Source of the DNA: Nepenthes gracilis
Taxonomy: Eukaryota > Streptophyta > Magnoliopsida > Caryophyllales > Nepenthaceae
NCBI GenBank assembly: GCA_033239525.1
Contig: BSYO01000013.1
Coordinates: 5,480,501-5,544,500, forward strand
Length of the DNA stretch: 64,000 nt
Direction: 5' to 3'
The first letter of the stretch is position 1. Each line of letters starts with the position of its first letter. Below the pieces are notes generated by a model. It was not told the origin of the DNA, searched no databases, and saw nothing but the letters and a program-made list of their open reading frames with translations. Of the stretch, positions 1 through 13,243 are shown in pieces. The translations under genes were made by a program, and so were the position numbers.

Positions 1-944
1 GGTCTTTACTTGCGTTCCTTTATTGATTGCCATGTAGATTTTGGTCCTGCTATCTAATGCATGCCTCCTCAGATGTTTGCTCACTTTGCTAGTTTGGGAG
101 TTAGGGGGTGGAGCTCCCGCATAACATCTGCGAGAGGTCCGAAAGTGGGCATTGGACTGAGCCACAACTTGATTGGGCCTAGTTGTTGAACCAATTGCCG
201 TGGGCTGATCTGGTGGTCGGACATGATCACGCTGGATATGACCATACGTCAATCGGTCCTAGGTGTGGGACGCGGCTGAGACGGGAAGGAGCAACGTCGA
301 AATAGCTAGGCTCTGAATCGCCGACACTTCGTGAGACCTCTCCACGCTCGAAGAGGATGTCGATCATCTTAGGAATGGTAAGGCATTGTCACCTCGAGCT
401 TTGGCCTGGCTCCCTGGGATTGGATCGATCTCTTCTCCGCGAGTGGGCCCTATCGCTCAGATCCCTCCTGATATCAAGGTTGTCTCTCTGATGAGGTAGG
501 CCCTAGGGGCAGCTTGGATCCCAACGTTGTTGGGCCGATTGGCCCTTTGAGGATGCTGGCTCTCCTTGTTTGCCAGGAAGTTGGATGGCAAAGCCCCCAT
601 CGTTACATCTTCTGATGGGTATGACAGGTCTAGAGTGCCTAGTTGGACAGCGAGTATCTGCATGCTCGGGGTCGATTGTCCGTCTGCATGGCTACCAGTA
701 GGGGTCGTCGCCACGAACGACATCACCTCCAGCAGATGTAGTGGATTGTACAGGGGATGTTGATCTTCTTCGACCCTCTTGGAGTTAGAGGATGGAACCC
801 CCAGACATGGCTACCCAATGAAGGGTCGTCGCCATGGGAGGCGATGTCTTCAGTCGATGCTGGCCAAAATACAAGTATAGACCGTGTTTGTTTCATCGTT
901 GTGAGGTGGAAAGATTTTTTCGTCGTTTCCATAGTTGGCGCTAA
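1..944 (-). mobile_element. 5' internal part of a minus-strand Ty3-type LTR retrotransposon (runs off left edge)
   Basis: Just left of the LTR that starts at 945, the minus strand reads TTAGCGCCAACTATGGAAAC. This matches in position and form the primer-binding region of the Tat element at 62731-62748 (TGGCGCTGTCTGTGGGAA). The stretch to the left would therefore be the leader and start of gag, read on the minus strand and continuing outside the window. Only short broken frames remain (for example minus 457-726 and 723-932), and I recognise no gag motif in them. Assignment rests on the PBS-like site and the GC-rich composition against the AT-rich flank. Confidence 0.55.
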
Positions 945-1250
945 TGTTACATCTCGGATCTCTAGTTATCGTACTGATTAGGGAGGTTTCAAATTTATCG
1001 TTGCCCGGAGTAGATCACGAGCGGTCCAATCTCCGTCACTATTAACCTGAAATCTACACAACACAAATTACAAATAAGAAGTCAGAGGACGGAAAAGATT
1101 ATCTCGGCGCTGCCACTCCAATGCTCAATTCAGATGTCTTCCGTAATAAACGGAAAAAAGTATGCTTAAGATACGGGAATGAGGGGAGTGTGAATGGGAT
1201 ATATTTGGAAGCCTGAGCTCCATGGATGCACCCGACGGAGAGGCAGTGTA

Positions 1251-1359
1251 GTGGTGCGCCAGCGGATGGCGGCTTAGAGGTGCGGCCAATAGAGGGACGA
1301 TTTAGATGTGCGCTGACAGAGGGACGTCGTAGAGGTGCGCCCAACAGATGAGTGACTTA
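1251..1359. repeat. About 27-bp tandem repeat, four diverged copies
   Basis: Units of roughly 26-28 bases begin with a variant of GAGGTGCGCC and end with GACTTA-like sequence. They lie inside the LTR-like block and have no coding sense that I can see. Confidence 0.6.
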
Positions 1360-1384
1360 CTACGCAGATGACTAAGCCCCTTGG

Positions 1385-1990
1385 AGGAAGTAGGCAAAGT
1401 GCCTATTCGTCGGTTGGAGGGCTGTGGGCCCTCATGCTAAAGGAGGATTGAGGGCTTCCTAACTAGACGGAGGGTTGAATGCCTCCTGGGATGGAGGGAT
1501 GAGGACCTCCTGGATGGAAGACTAAGGACCTCCATGCCTTGCAGAAGAAGGGTTGAGGACCTCATGGTTGGGGACCTCCATGTTGGAATGAGGAAGTTGA
1601 GGACCTTTTGGTTGGGAACCTCCATGTCTCTTGAAAAGAGGAGAGTTAAGGGCCTATTGGTTGCGAACCTCTATGCTGAAAAAAGGAGGCTGAGGGCCTC
1701 ATGGGAGGAGGACTAAGGCTTCTTGGATAGAAGGTTGAGGACTTCCATGCCTCTCGGAAGGAGGAGGGCCGAGGACTTCCATATTGGAAGAAAGAGATTA
1801 AGAGTCTCTTGAGATAAAGACTGAGTGCCTCTTGGATGGATAGTTGAGAACCTCCATATCTCTTGGAAGGAGGTGGGCTAAGGACCTCCGTACCTCCTAG
1901 AAGGAGGAGGGCTGAAAACTACCAAGACTGGAGGACTATTGGTTTTCGGACGAGAATACTCCTGTCTCCCGGCAGAGGCTAACCTCTCAA
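1385..1990. repeat. Purine-rich degenerate minisatellite
   Basis: Imperfect units built on GGAGGACTTCCATG-like and GGTTGAGGACCTCC-like words recur for about 600 bases. Unit length is irregular. The strand bias (G/A-rich on plus) gives short spurious ORFs on both strands. It appears to be internal to the LTR. Confidence 0.7.
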
Positions 1991-2270
1991 TGGAAGATAG
2001 GCTTCCTAGAAGAAGAGCAACTCCTTAACGAAAGATAGGCTCCCTTCTTGGGAATGCCGAGCTATTTAAAATTTTGTGAAACTCCTTAAAACTTTCTTGA
2101 GTTTATCCTTTCAAGTTTGAGGGAGTCTGATTTTATAGAGTATTCCACAGATGTGTTTATCTTACAAAAGCAATGTGAAACTTTTCACTTTCAAAGAATG
2201 ATGTTGGATTGTGCGCCTACTGTGGGGCCTCACCCTTTAAGCCCATGGTTGCTGGACCCATAAAAAATAA

Positions 2271-5200
2271 ACTCTTCAATTAATTTTTTATTAAGATATT
2301 AAATCATCTCAAATTAATGATACATATTTTTTCAATAAATTTCTAAAATTTAACTATTTTTGTCAAATAAATAAATATTATTTTACTATTACATCCATTA
2401 GCCTTACACATTTGCTACAATCTTATATTATGTAAAAAATCTCATAACTCATTTATTAAAAAAATAGCTTAAAAATAAAAAAATAAGAAGCCATCTCCCC
2501 CCCCTCCCCCCGGGAGCTACCTGAATTTGGGAAAACTCTATCTTTTTTAAAAAGTAGAGATATTTATTATATATATATATATATTATTTTTAAATAGATT
2601 ATTATAATTTATTTACTTAAAAATTTTAAAAATAAGTTAAAATTAATTATTTTAAAATAATTATATTATAATTATCTATTTAAAAATAAATAATTAAAAT
2701 AAAAAATAGGTCTTTCTATAAAGTATGATTTAAATTAATACGTGATTTATAAAGTTAGAATTTGTCATTCTTAACATTTACTAGATATAATAAATATTGA
2801 AGAGTAAAACATAGCAAAAACGAAGATGAATAAAGGAGGCTGTATTAAAATTATTTTAGCATGGTTGTGTTTTTTAAATTATTAGTAGGTAGTTATTTAC
2901 GATGAGAATTATGATTTTAATTAAAAAAGAGTTATCCATTTTTAAAATCACATTGTTTTAGTAATTTTCTAAAAAAATAGTAATATTGATATTTTTAAAA
3001 TGTCACATTTATTAAGAAAATAATATAAAAATTAGTACCATAAATCCCCAATAACATTTTAATCATGACCATACCTATATCGCTGGTTTTTGACACTCCT
3101 AGGCTCAGTGTTGCTAAACAGATAGCAATTAAAGTGTGACTTAACAGGCAAGCCAAGGCTCAATTAATAATCAATTCCATTTTAAATTTTGTTTTTGTTT
3201 TTCAATTTTATTTACACTTGAAAAAACACTTATTGTAAAAAAATTTAAATAAACTCATGCATTTTTTAACATTTTGGAGTCTTTTTTTTTTTCATTTTAT
3301 AATACTATCTAACATAAAATAACACTAAAATAAAAGAGAATAATATTTTTAAAAATAAAAATAGAGAATATTTTTTTAGAAAAATAATATATATATATAT
3401 ATATTAATACATATATTTAGTATGAATTTTTGTATTAATTAAAAAGTCAGACAATATTTTTGGATAATATCAAAAAATACGTATCAGATTTTTATAATTA
3501 CAAATCTAAATCCTATGTATTATAACAATTTAATAAGAAGTAAAAAGTACACAAAAATTATTCATTGTTATATTCTTTGATACTTAAATTAATAATTTTT
3601 TTGAGAAAAATTAAAAGATTATAAAAAAAAAGAGAAAAAGGTGGATGAATATATAATTAAACAGATTGAAAAGATTAGACCGTGTTAGTTAATTATACTA
3701 ACAATAGGTGACTATTTGCCCAAGTATTTGATGTCCATCAACTTAACCGGGCTCCATATGTATGGTTTAGATGTCAATCGGCCAATCTATTCGGGATTGG
3801 TATGGTATTATCTAAAATATTACGCTGCAACGAATTTAACTACTATGTTAATTTGATAACCATTCAACAGTTTTTTTTAATATTTACTTTGGTCATTACT
3901 ACTTATTTTAATGCAGCTGTCCACTGGGCTATTATGTATAATTATTTATCAATATTAAAAATTTTATTAATTATTTTATCGGACTATTAATTATCTCGAT
4001 ATTCTCTGCCAATGGTCATCCAATCTCTTAGCCGATCAGCCAAGTTTTTGCCAAAATTATTTTTTAAAACAAGTTTTGTATCAAATTGAAGAACCTAATT
4101 GTCTTAACAATCCGTTTTATCCTGACATTTTATAGGTCTGAAATTTATGTCGGGTTTGAGAATTATTATTTAAGTTATATCTAACATAATATATAATATA
4201 TATATCATGAACAAAATGTAGTAAGGTGTACATGTGATGCAAGGCATCAATGATTTCTTCCGGGTGTAACAGGAAAGGGATAGCGTTAGTTCATAGGAAT
4301 CTTATTGAATTTGATATAAAATATATTTTATATATTTTTAAATATTTTTAAAAGGCCCCACATAGTATTTTGATAGAAAAATAGGACCAATAATATGCCT
4401 TGGTCTGGTCATCGGGTCGAAATCCATCAAATCAAGGGGTGATGTAGGGGACGAGAAAATATATATATAGGGGAAAGAATAAGAATAGAAAAATAAAAAT
4501 AAAAAATTTTAAAAATACGGAGTAGAAGAATGGGAAATTTAATTTTTTTTATACTAACTTAATTTATTAATAACTAATTGAATAATAAAAAAAATTTATA
4601 TCGTTGTATCATACTCATATGTTAACCAAAAAATAAATATAATATTTTGATCATTTATTGATATTTTAAAATTAAAAAAATTTAAAAATCTCAGATAAAA
4701 TATTAAAGAAACTAATAAATTAAACTTATCAAATTAGTTGAATGGAATTAATAATATTATTTGAACAGTTATTAATAATATAACGTATAATTTATTAATT
4801 TATATTAATAGATTTATAAAAATACAAATTACTATCACTTAATATAGGCTTAGGTTTTTTCTAAACCAGATTATCAGTTAAGATAAACAGTTAAAACGTT
4901 AATGTGCAAATTAGTTTGTTTTGAATTGCTTATACGGTATGTAAACTAATTTCATTAGTTAAAAAATATTTATCCAATTTAATATATTATATGAATAAAT
5001 AACTAATAATATAAATATAATAATATCTTAAATATATTTTAAAAATAATTTAAAAATATAATAAAATATATAATAAAGACATAGGAAATCGTTCTAAAGT
5101 AAATTAGAACAAAATTAAAATATTAATATTCTAAAAAATAGCATATGATGTAATTTACTTAAAATTTTTATCATCCAAAATTCTTTTAATATCATAAAAA

Positions 5201-6170
5201 TTCTTAAAATATGACTAATGTCAATAATAAATAAGAAGATCAATTAATTTAGGTAACAGTAAATTATTAAATTAATTGAGAATTTAACTAATTATATAAA
5301 AAGTTGATGCATAAAAGCAACATAAAGTAAATATGATAATGTTGGATATTTGTCGAAAATAAGATCGACTTAACCATTTGATATATGAGACCAACAAATA
5401 ATAAACACATAAAGAGGTATGAATCAATTGAATTATTGAACTCGGATTAGAAAAGAATCTGACAAAATGATCACTGTTAAATATATTAGAGATCGAGATT
5501 CTAAATAGCTAAACGGACAATTAAACTGAATAGTTAATCCCATAGAGTGGTTAAATTATCCAAAGATTATCTTAATTAGTCAGTTAAATTAAACAAATAG
5601 TTAATATGTTTAATGAATATAAACTAAATTTATAGTATATTAAATTGTCAAACTATTCAATTTCTAAGAAGAGTTATTGTGTAGGTAACGAATAGTCATT
5701 TTTCTTCATGAAAATTGCCATTGATTGGCAATGAGATAATAAATAGGCACAACTTTTCCTTTAAAAAAAAATAAAATCGAAAAAACAGCTATAGAGTTTT
5801 AACTCTTCTATTACTTAAAATACTATAATTTATGGAGTTAAATTCTCTATCTACCTTTTTCCCTCACATCGTTATTTTATTCTTACTACTTATTCAATTT
5901 TTTAAAAAGATTATTAATTTAAGTATTAAAAAATATATTAATAAATAAATCTTATATAATTTGATCTATTATTTAAATTATTATTTAAATTTAAGATATG
6001 TATTAAATAAAGATATTTTTAATTATAATAAAAAAATTAATTAATTATATACATACTTATATGGCATTTAATTTGTTTAGTTTATTTTGAGTTATTGGAC
6101 CACAATGGAATAAAAGGCATGACTTAAATAAAAATAAAACCGTGACTAAAATATGAATATGCCTAATGGT
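2271..6170. other. AT-rich intergenic DNA without a recognisable gene
   Basis: A long AT-rich stretch with a poly-C run near 2497-2511, dinucleotide AT runs near 2568-2584 and 3388-3405, and frequent stops in all frames. No protein domain, LTR end pair or RNA gene was recognised. It probably holds old transposon remains too diverged to name. Confidence 0.6.
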
Positions 6171-6795
6171 TATTAAGGATTCGGTTTAACTAGATGCAGA
6201 TGGTTAGAAATTTTTTTTTTATTTTTCATCCGTAGGCAGAGACGTGTGTTGCTGGAATAAAACGACGCCGGATGGAGGGGAATGACACCGCGCGGCAGAA
6301 TCGTCGGCGTTGTTTGTGGTACGAGCGCCAAGAGTATCTTGTTCTGCTCTGCATCACTCTGCCTTCTGTAATTCTCCGGCAAATTGTTTATCCTCCATTT
6401 CTCAGATTCTTACTACTACCATGCGGGACTCAATTACACTTCAAACACCCGCCACCTCCAAAAAAAAAAAAAAAACAGAGGAAGAAACGTCTGTGTCTTC
6501 CAGAAGACACAATACCCAATAAAATGTAATCTACGTGCTGCTAACTAAATTAATAATGCTAATAAAAATTTTCCCACTTGAAGGACGGAATGGTTTATAT
6601 AGTTGATAGTTTGAGAAATTTTCCAAGTACTCACCTACTGTATTTCTCTCTCTCTCTTATGGGATACGATTAGGCCCTTACAACTGCAGGCGTTGAATTC
6701 GTGTCTAGTGATTGGTTGAGGGGTTTTTATTTTAAGCCTCTGCGCGAGCCCAGAAAAATTCGTGTTTTAGAGGAGAGAGAAAAACAGAGTGGTGG

Positions 6796-6852
6796 GAGGA
6801 GAGAGAGAGAGAGAGAGACGAAGAAGAACATTCAATTCGCCTGAAGAAGAAA
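6796..6852 (+). promoter_or_regulatory. GA-repeat 5' leader of the RBOHE-like gene
   Basis: A pure GA run of about 20 bases (near 6798-6818) followed by GAAGAAGAA sits just before the ATG at 6853. A CT run lies further up, near 6645-6658. GA/CT-rich leaders are common in plant genes; a role in regulation is inference. No convincing TATA box could be assigned. Confidence 0.45.
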
Positions 6853-9800
6853 ATGGGAGCGTCCTCGTTCGGAAGCGGCTCAAGAAGGTCGAATTACAGC
6901 CGTTCATTCGACCTGCCGGAGGATGAAGGAAGCTGCGGCGTCGGAGGAGGAATGTTGCCGGTGTTCCTGAACGACTTGAGGCGCAAGGACAGCCAAGAGC
7001 TAGTCGAGGTCGAATTACAGCTTGAAGACGACAACATTGTCGTCTGCAGCGTAACGCCGAACCTCGCTGGAGGAGGCGAAGATCATGGAGCCGCCACCGG
7101 TGCTAGAGTTTCGACGAGCTTGTCTTCGGCGTCCAATAAGCTTCGTCAGAAGTTCGCGTGGCTTAGATCGGCGTCGTCACGGGCATCCTCCTCCTCATCG
7201 GCGGCGGATTTTGAGCAGCCAGCGATCTCCGCTCGAGATGCGTTGAGGATCAAAGGCCAGCTCCAACGCACGCGATCCAGCGCTCAACGCGCGCTCGGAG
7301 GTCTGAGATTCATCAGCAAAACAACGGACGCACTGGACAAGACAGAGTTGTGGAAGCAAGTGGAGTCGCGGTTCGAGTCGTTGGCCAAAAACGGATTTCT
7401 GACGAGAGAAGATTTTGGTGAATGCATAGGTAATCGAGTTGCTATTTGTTCTATTTTGTATGTTTCCGAAAGTTTGAAAAGTGTTTTCTGAAACAGTTTT
7501 TCTTGTTTCGTGTTATCAGGAATGGTGGATTCGAAGGAATTTGCGGTGGGGATATTTGATGCATTGGCGCGGAGGAAAAGACAGAGAATAAGCAAGATCA
7601 AGAAAGAAGAGCTGTACGACTTCTGGCTTCAGCTTTCAGACCAAAGCTTTGACGCTCGTCTTCAGATATTCTTTGACATGTCCGCCTCTCTCTCTCTCTG
7701 CTCTCTCTCTCTTTTCACTCACTGTTTCTCCTCCACCACTGCCATGTTCAGCGTGCTCTGCTTATCAACAGCGGCGAGTTAACGGAACCAATTTGACGGC
7801 AGTACAGTTTATTTACTAATTTATTTTTTGATCAAATAAACCGAAATTTATCGAAACGCTGTATTGATTAAAATCTTTAATTTTTTTTGAAAGGATTTTT
7901 CAAAAAACATAATTTAAATATCTAATTCGGACGAACTTTCTCATTGACAAATTCTTGCATGTAACGTATTGCTTCAATCGATCTTCAATCACCTTCTTTC
8001 CATTGTCACCTTTCCTTGATCACATTTTCTTGGCTGTGAAATTCAGTAAGGTGTAGGTTGTGTTTGGTTGGAGAAAATGGCAAATCTTGAAATTGAAGAT
8101 ACCATAAATAGTGGGTGGTGGGAGAAATCTGAATTCTCATTCATCTGTTTCCACTACATTTATCCCAAATGGGCCGTTAATCAAAAATTTATAGACCAGT
8201 TGGTAAAAAGATAGCTGCCATCCACAGATTCCCTGCCATTAATTATTGAAGCTGTACATTTAAGTTCCTAACAACTTTTCTTTCTGGGTGTTGCTGCAGG
8301 GCCGATAGCAATGAAGATGGAAAGATAACCAGGGAGGAAGTTCAGGAGGTACTTGTTTGTGATGCCATTTGATTTTCTTCTTGCATATAGAACTAAATTC
8401 AAAGTTCATCCGACTACAAAATCAAATCACATCTTTTCTAAACTAAGTTCATTCTGCCCACTTCTTAGTTTTAAATATTCATACGAGAAGTCATTTTGTT
8501 TTATTTTTGCAGTTATTGTTCATTGCTACTACTATTACATATTTATCTTACTTCATTTGTTAATTGCAGCTTATAATGCTCAGTGCTTCCGCAAATAAAC
8601 TGTGCATGTTAAAGGAGAAAGCGCATGAATATGCAGATTTAATCATGGAAGAATTAGACCCTGATAATCTTGGTTACATCGAGGTGAAGAGATAACGTCA
8701 CTTTTGTCAGTATTATTCCTGGATGTTCTGCTTTTCTATTTTGTTCTTGAAATAATTCTTATAGTTGTCTGATCCGGTGAGTTTCTTCCATATTAAGTTT
8801 AATGAAGTACATCACATATATCATTTTAGTTCTATTATATGCGACCTTATATTATATTATGCAATAGTAATTCTTCCACTCAAACTCACCTGAATAGGAT
8901 CATATGTCAATAACAATTTTACTACAATGAGACCATGGTTCATTCATATACAAGCAATTTGCAGTCAATGTGCGTGATAAACCATTTTCCATACAAACTC
9001 AACTGATTTACCTTTTATTTTTGAGTCCTTAACAGCTATGGCAGCTGGAAACGCTGCTGCTGCAAAAAGATATTTACATGGAGTATAGCAGACCTCTGAG
9101 CACAGCAAGTCTTCAATGGAGTCAGAACTTGAGCTCCTTGAGGCCAAAGAGCATGGTGCAAAGGATAAGCTCAAGGCTCAAGAATCTTATCCTAGAGAAC
9201 TGGCAGAGGAGTTGGCCTGTTCTGCTGTGGTTGATGGCTATGGCTTCCCTGTTTATATGGAAACTCAACCAATACAGAAACACGGCAGCATTTCACGTCA
9301 TGGGTTATTGCGTATGCATCGCTAAAGGTGCCGCGGAAACATTAAAGCTTAACATGGCTTTGATCCTTCTACCAGTTTGTCGAAACACCCTCACTTGGCT
9401 TCGTTCTACAAAAGCCAGGCTTTTCATCCCCTTTGATGATAATATTAATTTTCACAAGGTAAAACTGCGACTCCTTTGCCTTATTATGCATTGTCCTAAG
9501 TTAGCATGAGTATTTATTTAATTTCTCTTTGGGGTTACAAGCATGTGTTATGTTAATTGTAGCTCTAATTTATTTTGTGTGAACAACTTCTTTGAAGGCT
9601 CAATTTGAAAAGTTTCCGATACATGATGTAAATTTTAAATTTAAGGTTAGAGGTGGTAGTAGAGGGATCGGACCAAAGGCTATATTTATTGATTTTTTAT
9701 ATTTTTAGGCCCATTATTTATACAATTTATACACTTGTACTAAGGTTTTGATAGATTTTTAAAAATATAGTTCATAACCGTTAAACTCTTCTTATAACTC

Positions 9801-12800
9801 CATTTGAAAAAATAGTGAAACCTTTTATCCTTTCCCTTGAGTTTTTCCTTCTTATAAACTTGTCGTTTTTTTTATATAATTGTCTATTATCTTACAGTTG
9901 CTAATCTTCTTAATCCCTAACATGCATCAATTCTCTTGTTAGTTTTAACTCTCTTTCCTTTGGCCTCAAATATGCAGATAATTGCGTGTGCTATTGTAAT
10001 TGGAACCGTCCTTCACGCAGGGGATCATCTGACATGCGATTTTCCACGTTTAGTTATGTCTTCCCCTGAAAAATTCGCGTACTTATCCTCCAATTTTGAC
10101 AACAAGAAGCCCTCATATGGTGATCTTTTGACCAGTATTGTAGGTGTGACTGGTATAACTATGGTCATTTTAATGGCCATCTCATTCACGCTGGCAACAA
10201 GCCGTTTCCGAAGGAATGTAGTGAGGTTGCCAGCACCGTTTAACCGGCTGGCAGGCTACAATGCATTCTGGTATTCTCACCATTTGCTTGGTCTTGTCTA
10301 CTTGTTGCTACTCATCCATGGATACTTCCTATTATTGGCCAAGCAATGGTATAAAAGAACGGTAATAATTCAGAGCTCATAAATCCAAAGTTTGAATTCA
10401 CATGAAGTAGGAAAGAAATGATACTGTTTCAATATTTTGGGAATCAACAGAAGCTCAATTTTCTTTCTGTCTTTTTTTTTTTTCTGTTTTTATGGGGTGA
10501 CTCTTTTGAGCAACAAGACATGGATGTACGTCTCTATTCCAATAATGCTTTATGTAGCTGAGCGAAGCTTGCGTGCATGTCGGTCAAAGTATTATGCAGT
10601 TAAAATCTTGAAGGTATCGACTCACTTATCCTAGTAACTTATTCTTATTTATGCTTCTTTCAATGTTATTTGATCAATAACTTAAAAATTAAGAAAATAA
10701 CCCTTGAAGAGAAAAAAGGGGCAACGCACAAGATTTTAATAGCATGAGGTCAAAAAAGGGTCAGAAAAATGCAGCTTTATCTTGTACAACTGAGGAAAGG
10801 ACTGGGGAAAAAAAGCATATCTATGGTAAGAACCTAAACAATATATCGAGAATGCTCTATCATACCATTAGTTTATCAACTCAATAGCATATGGCATAAA
10901 AAGGGAAAAAACGGCGTACGAATCTCTTACTACATGCAAAATTTCAAAAAGGGTTAAAGTATTTTTGGTCTATTGTATGTAGTTTTATATTGTATTATGC
11001 AATATATCATTTTCATGACTAGAATCGATGACCACTAGATCATACGGTAACAACTTTATTGTTACGGAGAAGTTTTCATTCCAACGGTATAGTATATCCA
11101 TAGAAATTGCTACCATCACAAACTCGGACGAAGGATGCTTCACTTAAGTTGGCACCCAGCACCTGAGTTTTTTTTCCCTCATCAGGTGTCAGAACTACCA
11201 GGAAATGTCTTCTCCATAACCATGACCAAGCCACAAGGATTCAGGTACAAAAGTGGTCAGTACATCTTTCTACGATGCCCTCCGATTTCAAAATTTGAAT
11301 GGTAAGAGTCTCATTCTAATTGTCAATTTATTTCCTTCTATGATAAATTGTTTAAAAAAAAAAAAAAGCTATGATTAAGGCACTGATTGAATCTATAGGC
11401 ACCCCTTTTCTATAACTTCAGCACCGGGAGACAACTATCTCAGTCTCCACATTCGGATGGTAGGAGATTGGACGAAAGAACTGAAGAGGGTTTTTACCGA
11501 AGGCAATAATCCAGAGTCCGTTATTGGCAGATTTAAGTTCAGTAAGATTGAGAATATGGATCTGAGATGGTAATTTTATGTTATTACTATCTTAGCTTTT
11601 TCATCTTGTACATCTGAGTGTTTCCTCAGACAATCTTTTTCATCTAGTTCACCCACGTTGCTCGTCGATGGACCATATGGTGCACCGGCACAGGACTACC
11701 AAAACTATGACGTATTGCTTCTAGTTGGGCTTGGAATTGGAGCTACTCCTTTTATAAGCATCCTCAAAGATCTTCTGAACAATAAAAGATCAGAAGAACG
11801 AATGGTGAAAAAGCTCTCTAATAGAATGTCTCATTAGAACGATAGCTTCTTCTACCTTAATGTCATTTGTTGTTTACTTAGGACTCAAACACAGAATTCA
11901 ACACATCTGATGACAGCCTGAATAGTTTTGCCTCTTCAATTACTTCACGAGCTGGAAAGAGGAAACCAATGAGAGTCAAAAGTGCTCATTTTTACTGGGT
12001 TACAAGGGAGCCTGGGTCCTTCGAGTGGTTTAAAGGAGTAATGGATGAAGTAGCGGAAATGGATCAAAAGGTACACTATTCTAGATCTAAGTATGCCCTT
12101 TAATTATATCCGAATAATGATACATAATCATCATTTAGATAACCTCTAGATACCCATTTTAACATAGCACTTCATTCATTTATCTACTTAAAAGGACCCG
12201 TTAGTGTAAATAGTATGCCATATCACTCGATGATATCCAGAGAGTGTCTAAAAAATGTCCTTTGAATGGCTGTCTACTGTTGTCTCACCCTCTTTTCATG
12301 TATCTTGATTGAGCTAGGGCTTGATCGATATGCACAACTATCTTACTAGTGTCTATGAAGAGGGTGATGCAAGGTCGACCCTTATCACCATGATCCAAGC
12401 TCTGAATCATGCAAAGTATGGCATCGACATATTATCCGGTACCCAGGTATGATCTTATATTCATCCTTTTATTCTAACTTTTTCCTTTTAAATTTAAGAT
12501 TAAATGATTTTTCATATTTATTAACTCCTTGAAATGATTTTTTTTTTATTATATATTTCTTTTCCAACTATTTTGCCATCAAAATGACAAAGTTTGATTA
12601 ACAAAGTAATTACTCGATGTTATTTTACAGACGAAAACACACTTAGCGAGGCCAAATTGGGAAGAAGTGTTCACCAGAATAGCTAAAAAACATCCACACA
12701 GCACAGTAGGTAAGATTTTAAATCCCGTTGAATCGTTTTACCATATAGATCCTATGTTGAATTTTGATTTCAGTGACGATTTTATTAGATATCTTATAAT

Positions 12801-13243
12801 TGGAATTCCTTTTTTATTCCAATTATATATTCCTGGCTATGAAATCAAAACTATTAAAGATATATAACAAAGACATGGATCACTAGAATGCTTTTTCACC
12901 ATGATATCTTCCTTAGGGCTGATTACGGTATCTTCCTTTCAATTACAATCGTTCGATTAATGTTAAATGTATGTGATTAATACTAAACAACTATGATTAA
13001 AAGTGACCGAATCAATCTCTCTTTTAAAAAAATGGGCTCCTTGAATCCAATTATGATGGCTGGACCTCTTATAATCATTACATGCATGGAAAAATAGCTG
13101 ATAAATTGATTAGAAAAACTTTAAAATTTGCAGGAGTTTTCTACTGTGGGAAGCTAGTTCTGGCAAAGGAGCTGAAGAAGCTATCCCATGTGATGAGTCA
13201 CAAATCAACAACACGGTTTGAATTCCACAAAGAACATTTCTAA
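6853..13243 (+). CDS. RBOHE: Respiratory burst oxidase homolog (NADPH oxidase), RBOHE type
   Basis: A plasma-membrane NADPH oxidase that moves electrons from cytosolic NADPH through FAD and two hemes to apoplastic oxygen, making superoxide. Fourteen exons join in frame: 6853-7429, 7520-7679, 8300-8348, 8570-8683, 9036-9458, 9978-10361, 10518-10613, 11186-11301, 11399-11569, 11648-11804, 11882-12070, 12318-12446, 12631-12709, 13134-13243, giving 917 residues, a normal family length. Visible parts: a Ser-rich variable N-terminus; EF-hand 1 at about D248-E259 ([12 protein letters not shown]); a weaker second EF-hand near 292-304; first membrane helix near 360-378; heme histidines H440/H454 and H542/H555 at the expected 14- and 13-residue spacing; HPFSITSAP (641-649) for FAD; DGPYG (704-708) and GLGIGATPF (724-732) for NADPH; and a terminal [17 protein letters not shown] near the start and the C-terminus fit the Arabidopsis RBOHE group. 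Calcium regulation follows from the family. No break was seen; exon ends are by inspection. Confidence 0.95.
8829..8935. repeat. Intronic dispersed repeat, copy 1 (RBOHE intron 4)
   Basis: Shares ordered words with 10969-11075 in intron 7: TCTATT, TATTATGCAATA, ATCATA and a CAA/TAACAA block, over about 100 bases. Two copies in one gene suggest a small non-autonomous transposon or an old duplication. No clear terminal inverted repeats were found. Confidence 0.4.
10969..11075. repeat. Intronic dispersed repeat, copy 2 (RBOHE intron 7)
   Basis: The partner of the block at 8829-8935, in the same orientation. It lies in the longest downstream intron, between exons 7 and 8. Confidence 0.4.

Larger units (their letters stand above)
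945..2270 (-). mobile_element. LTR of the left-edge Ty3-type element
   Basis: The LTR begins TGTTACATCT directly after the PBS-like site. It carries two tandem-repeat blocks and a G/A-rich core, and composition drops sharply to AT-rich near 2270. I could not identify the terminal CA or the target duplication: the partner LTR is outside the window and TAACA candidates exist further right (for example near 3055). The right boundary is therefore approximate. Confidence 0.45.

Noticed and set aside
6272..6529. 85-residue ORF upstream of RBOHE
   Set aside because: Ends in a lysine run from a poly-A tract, has a rival ORF in another frame, and no recognisable domain.
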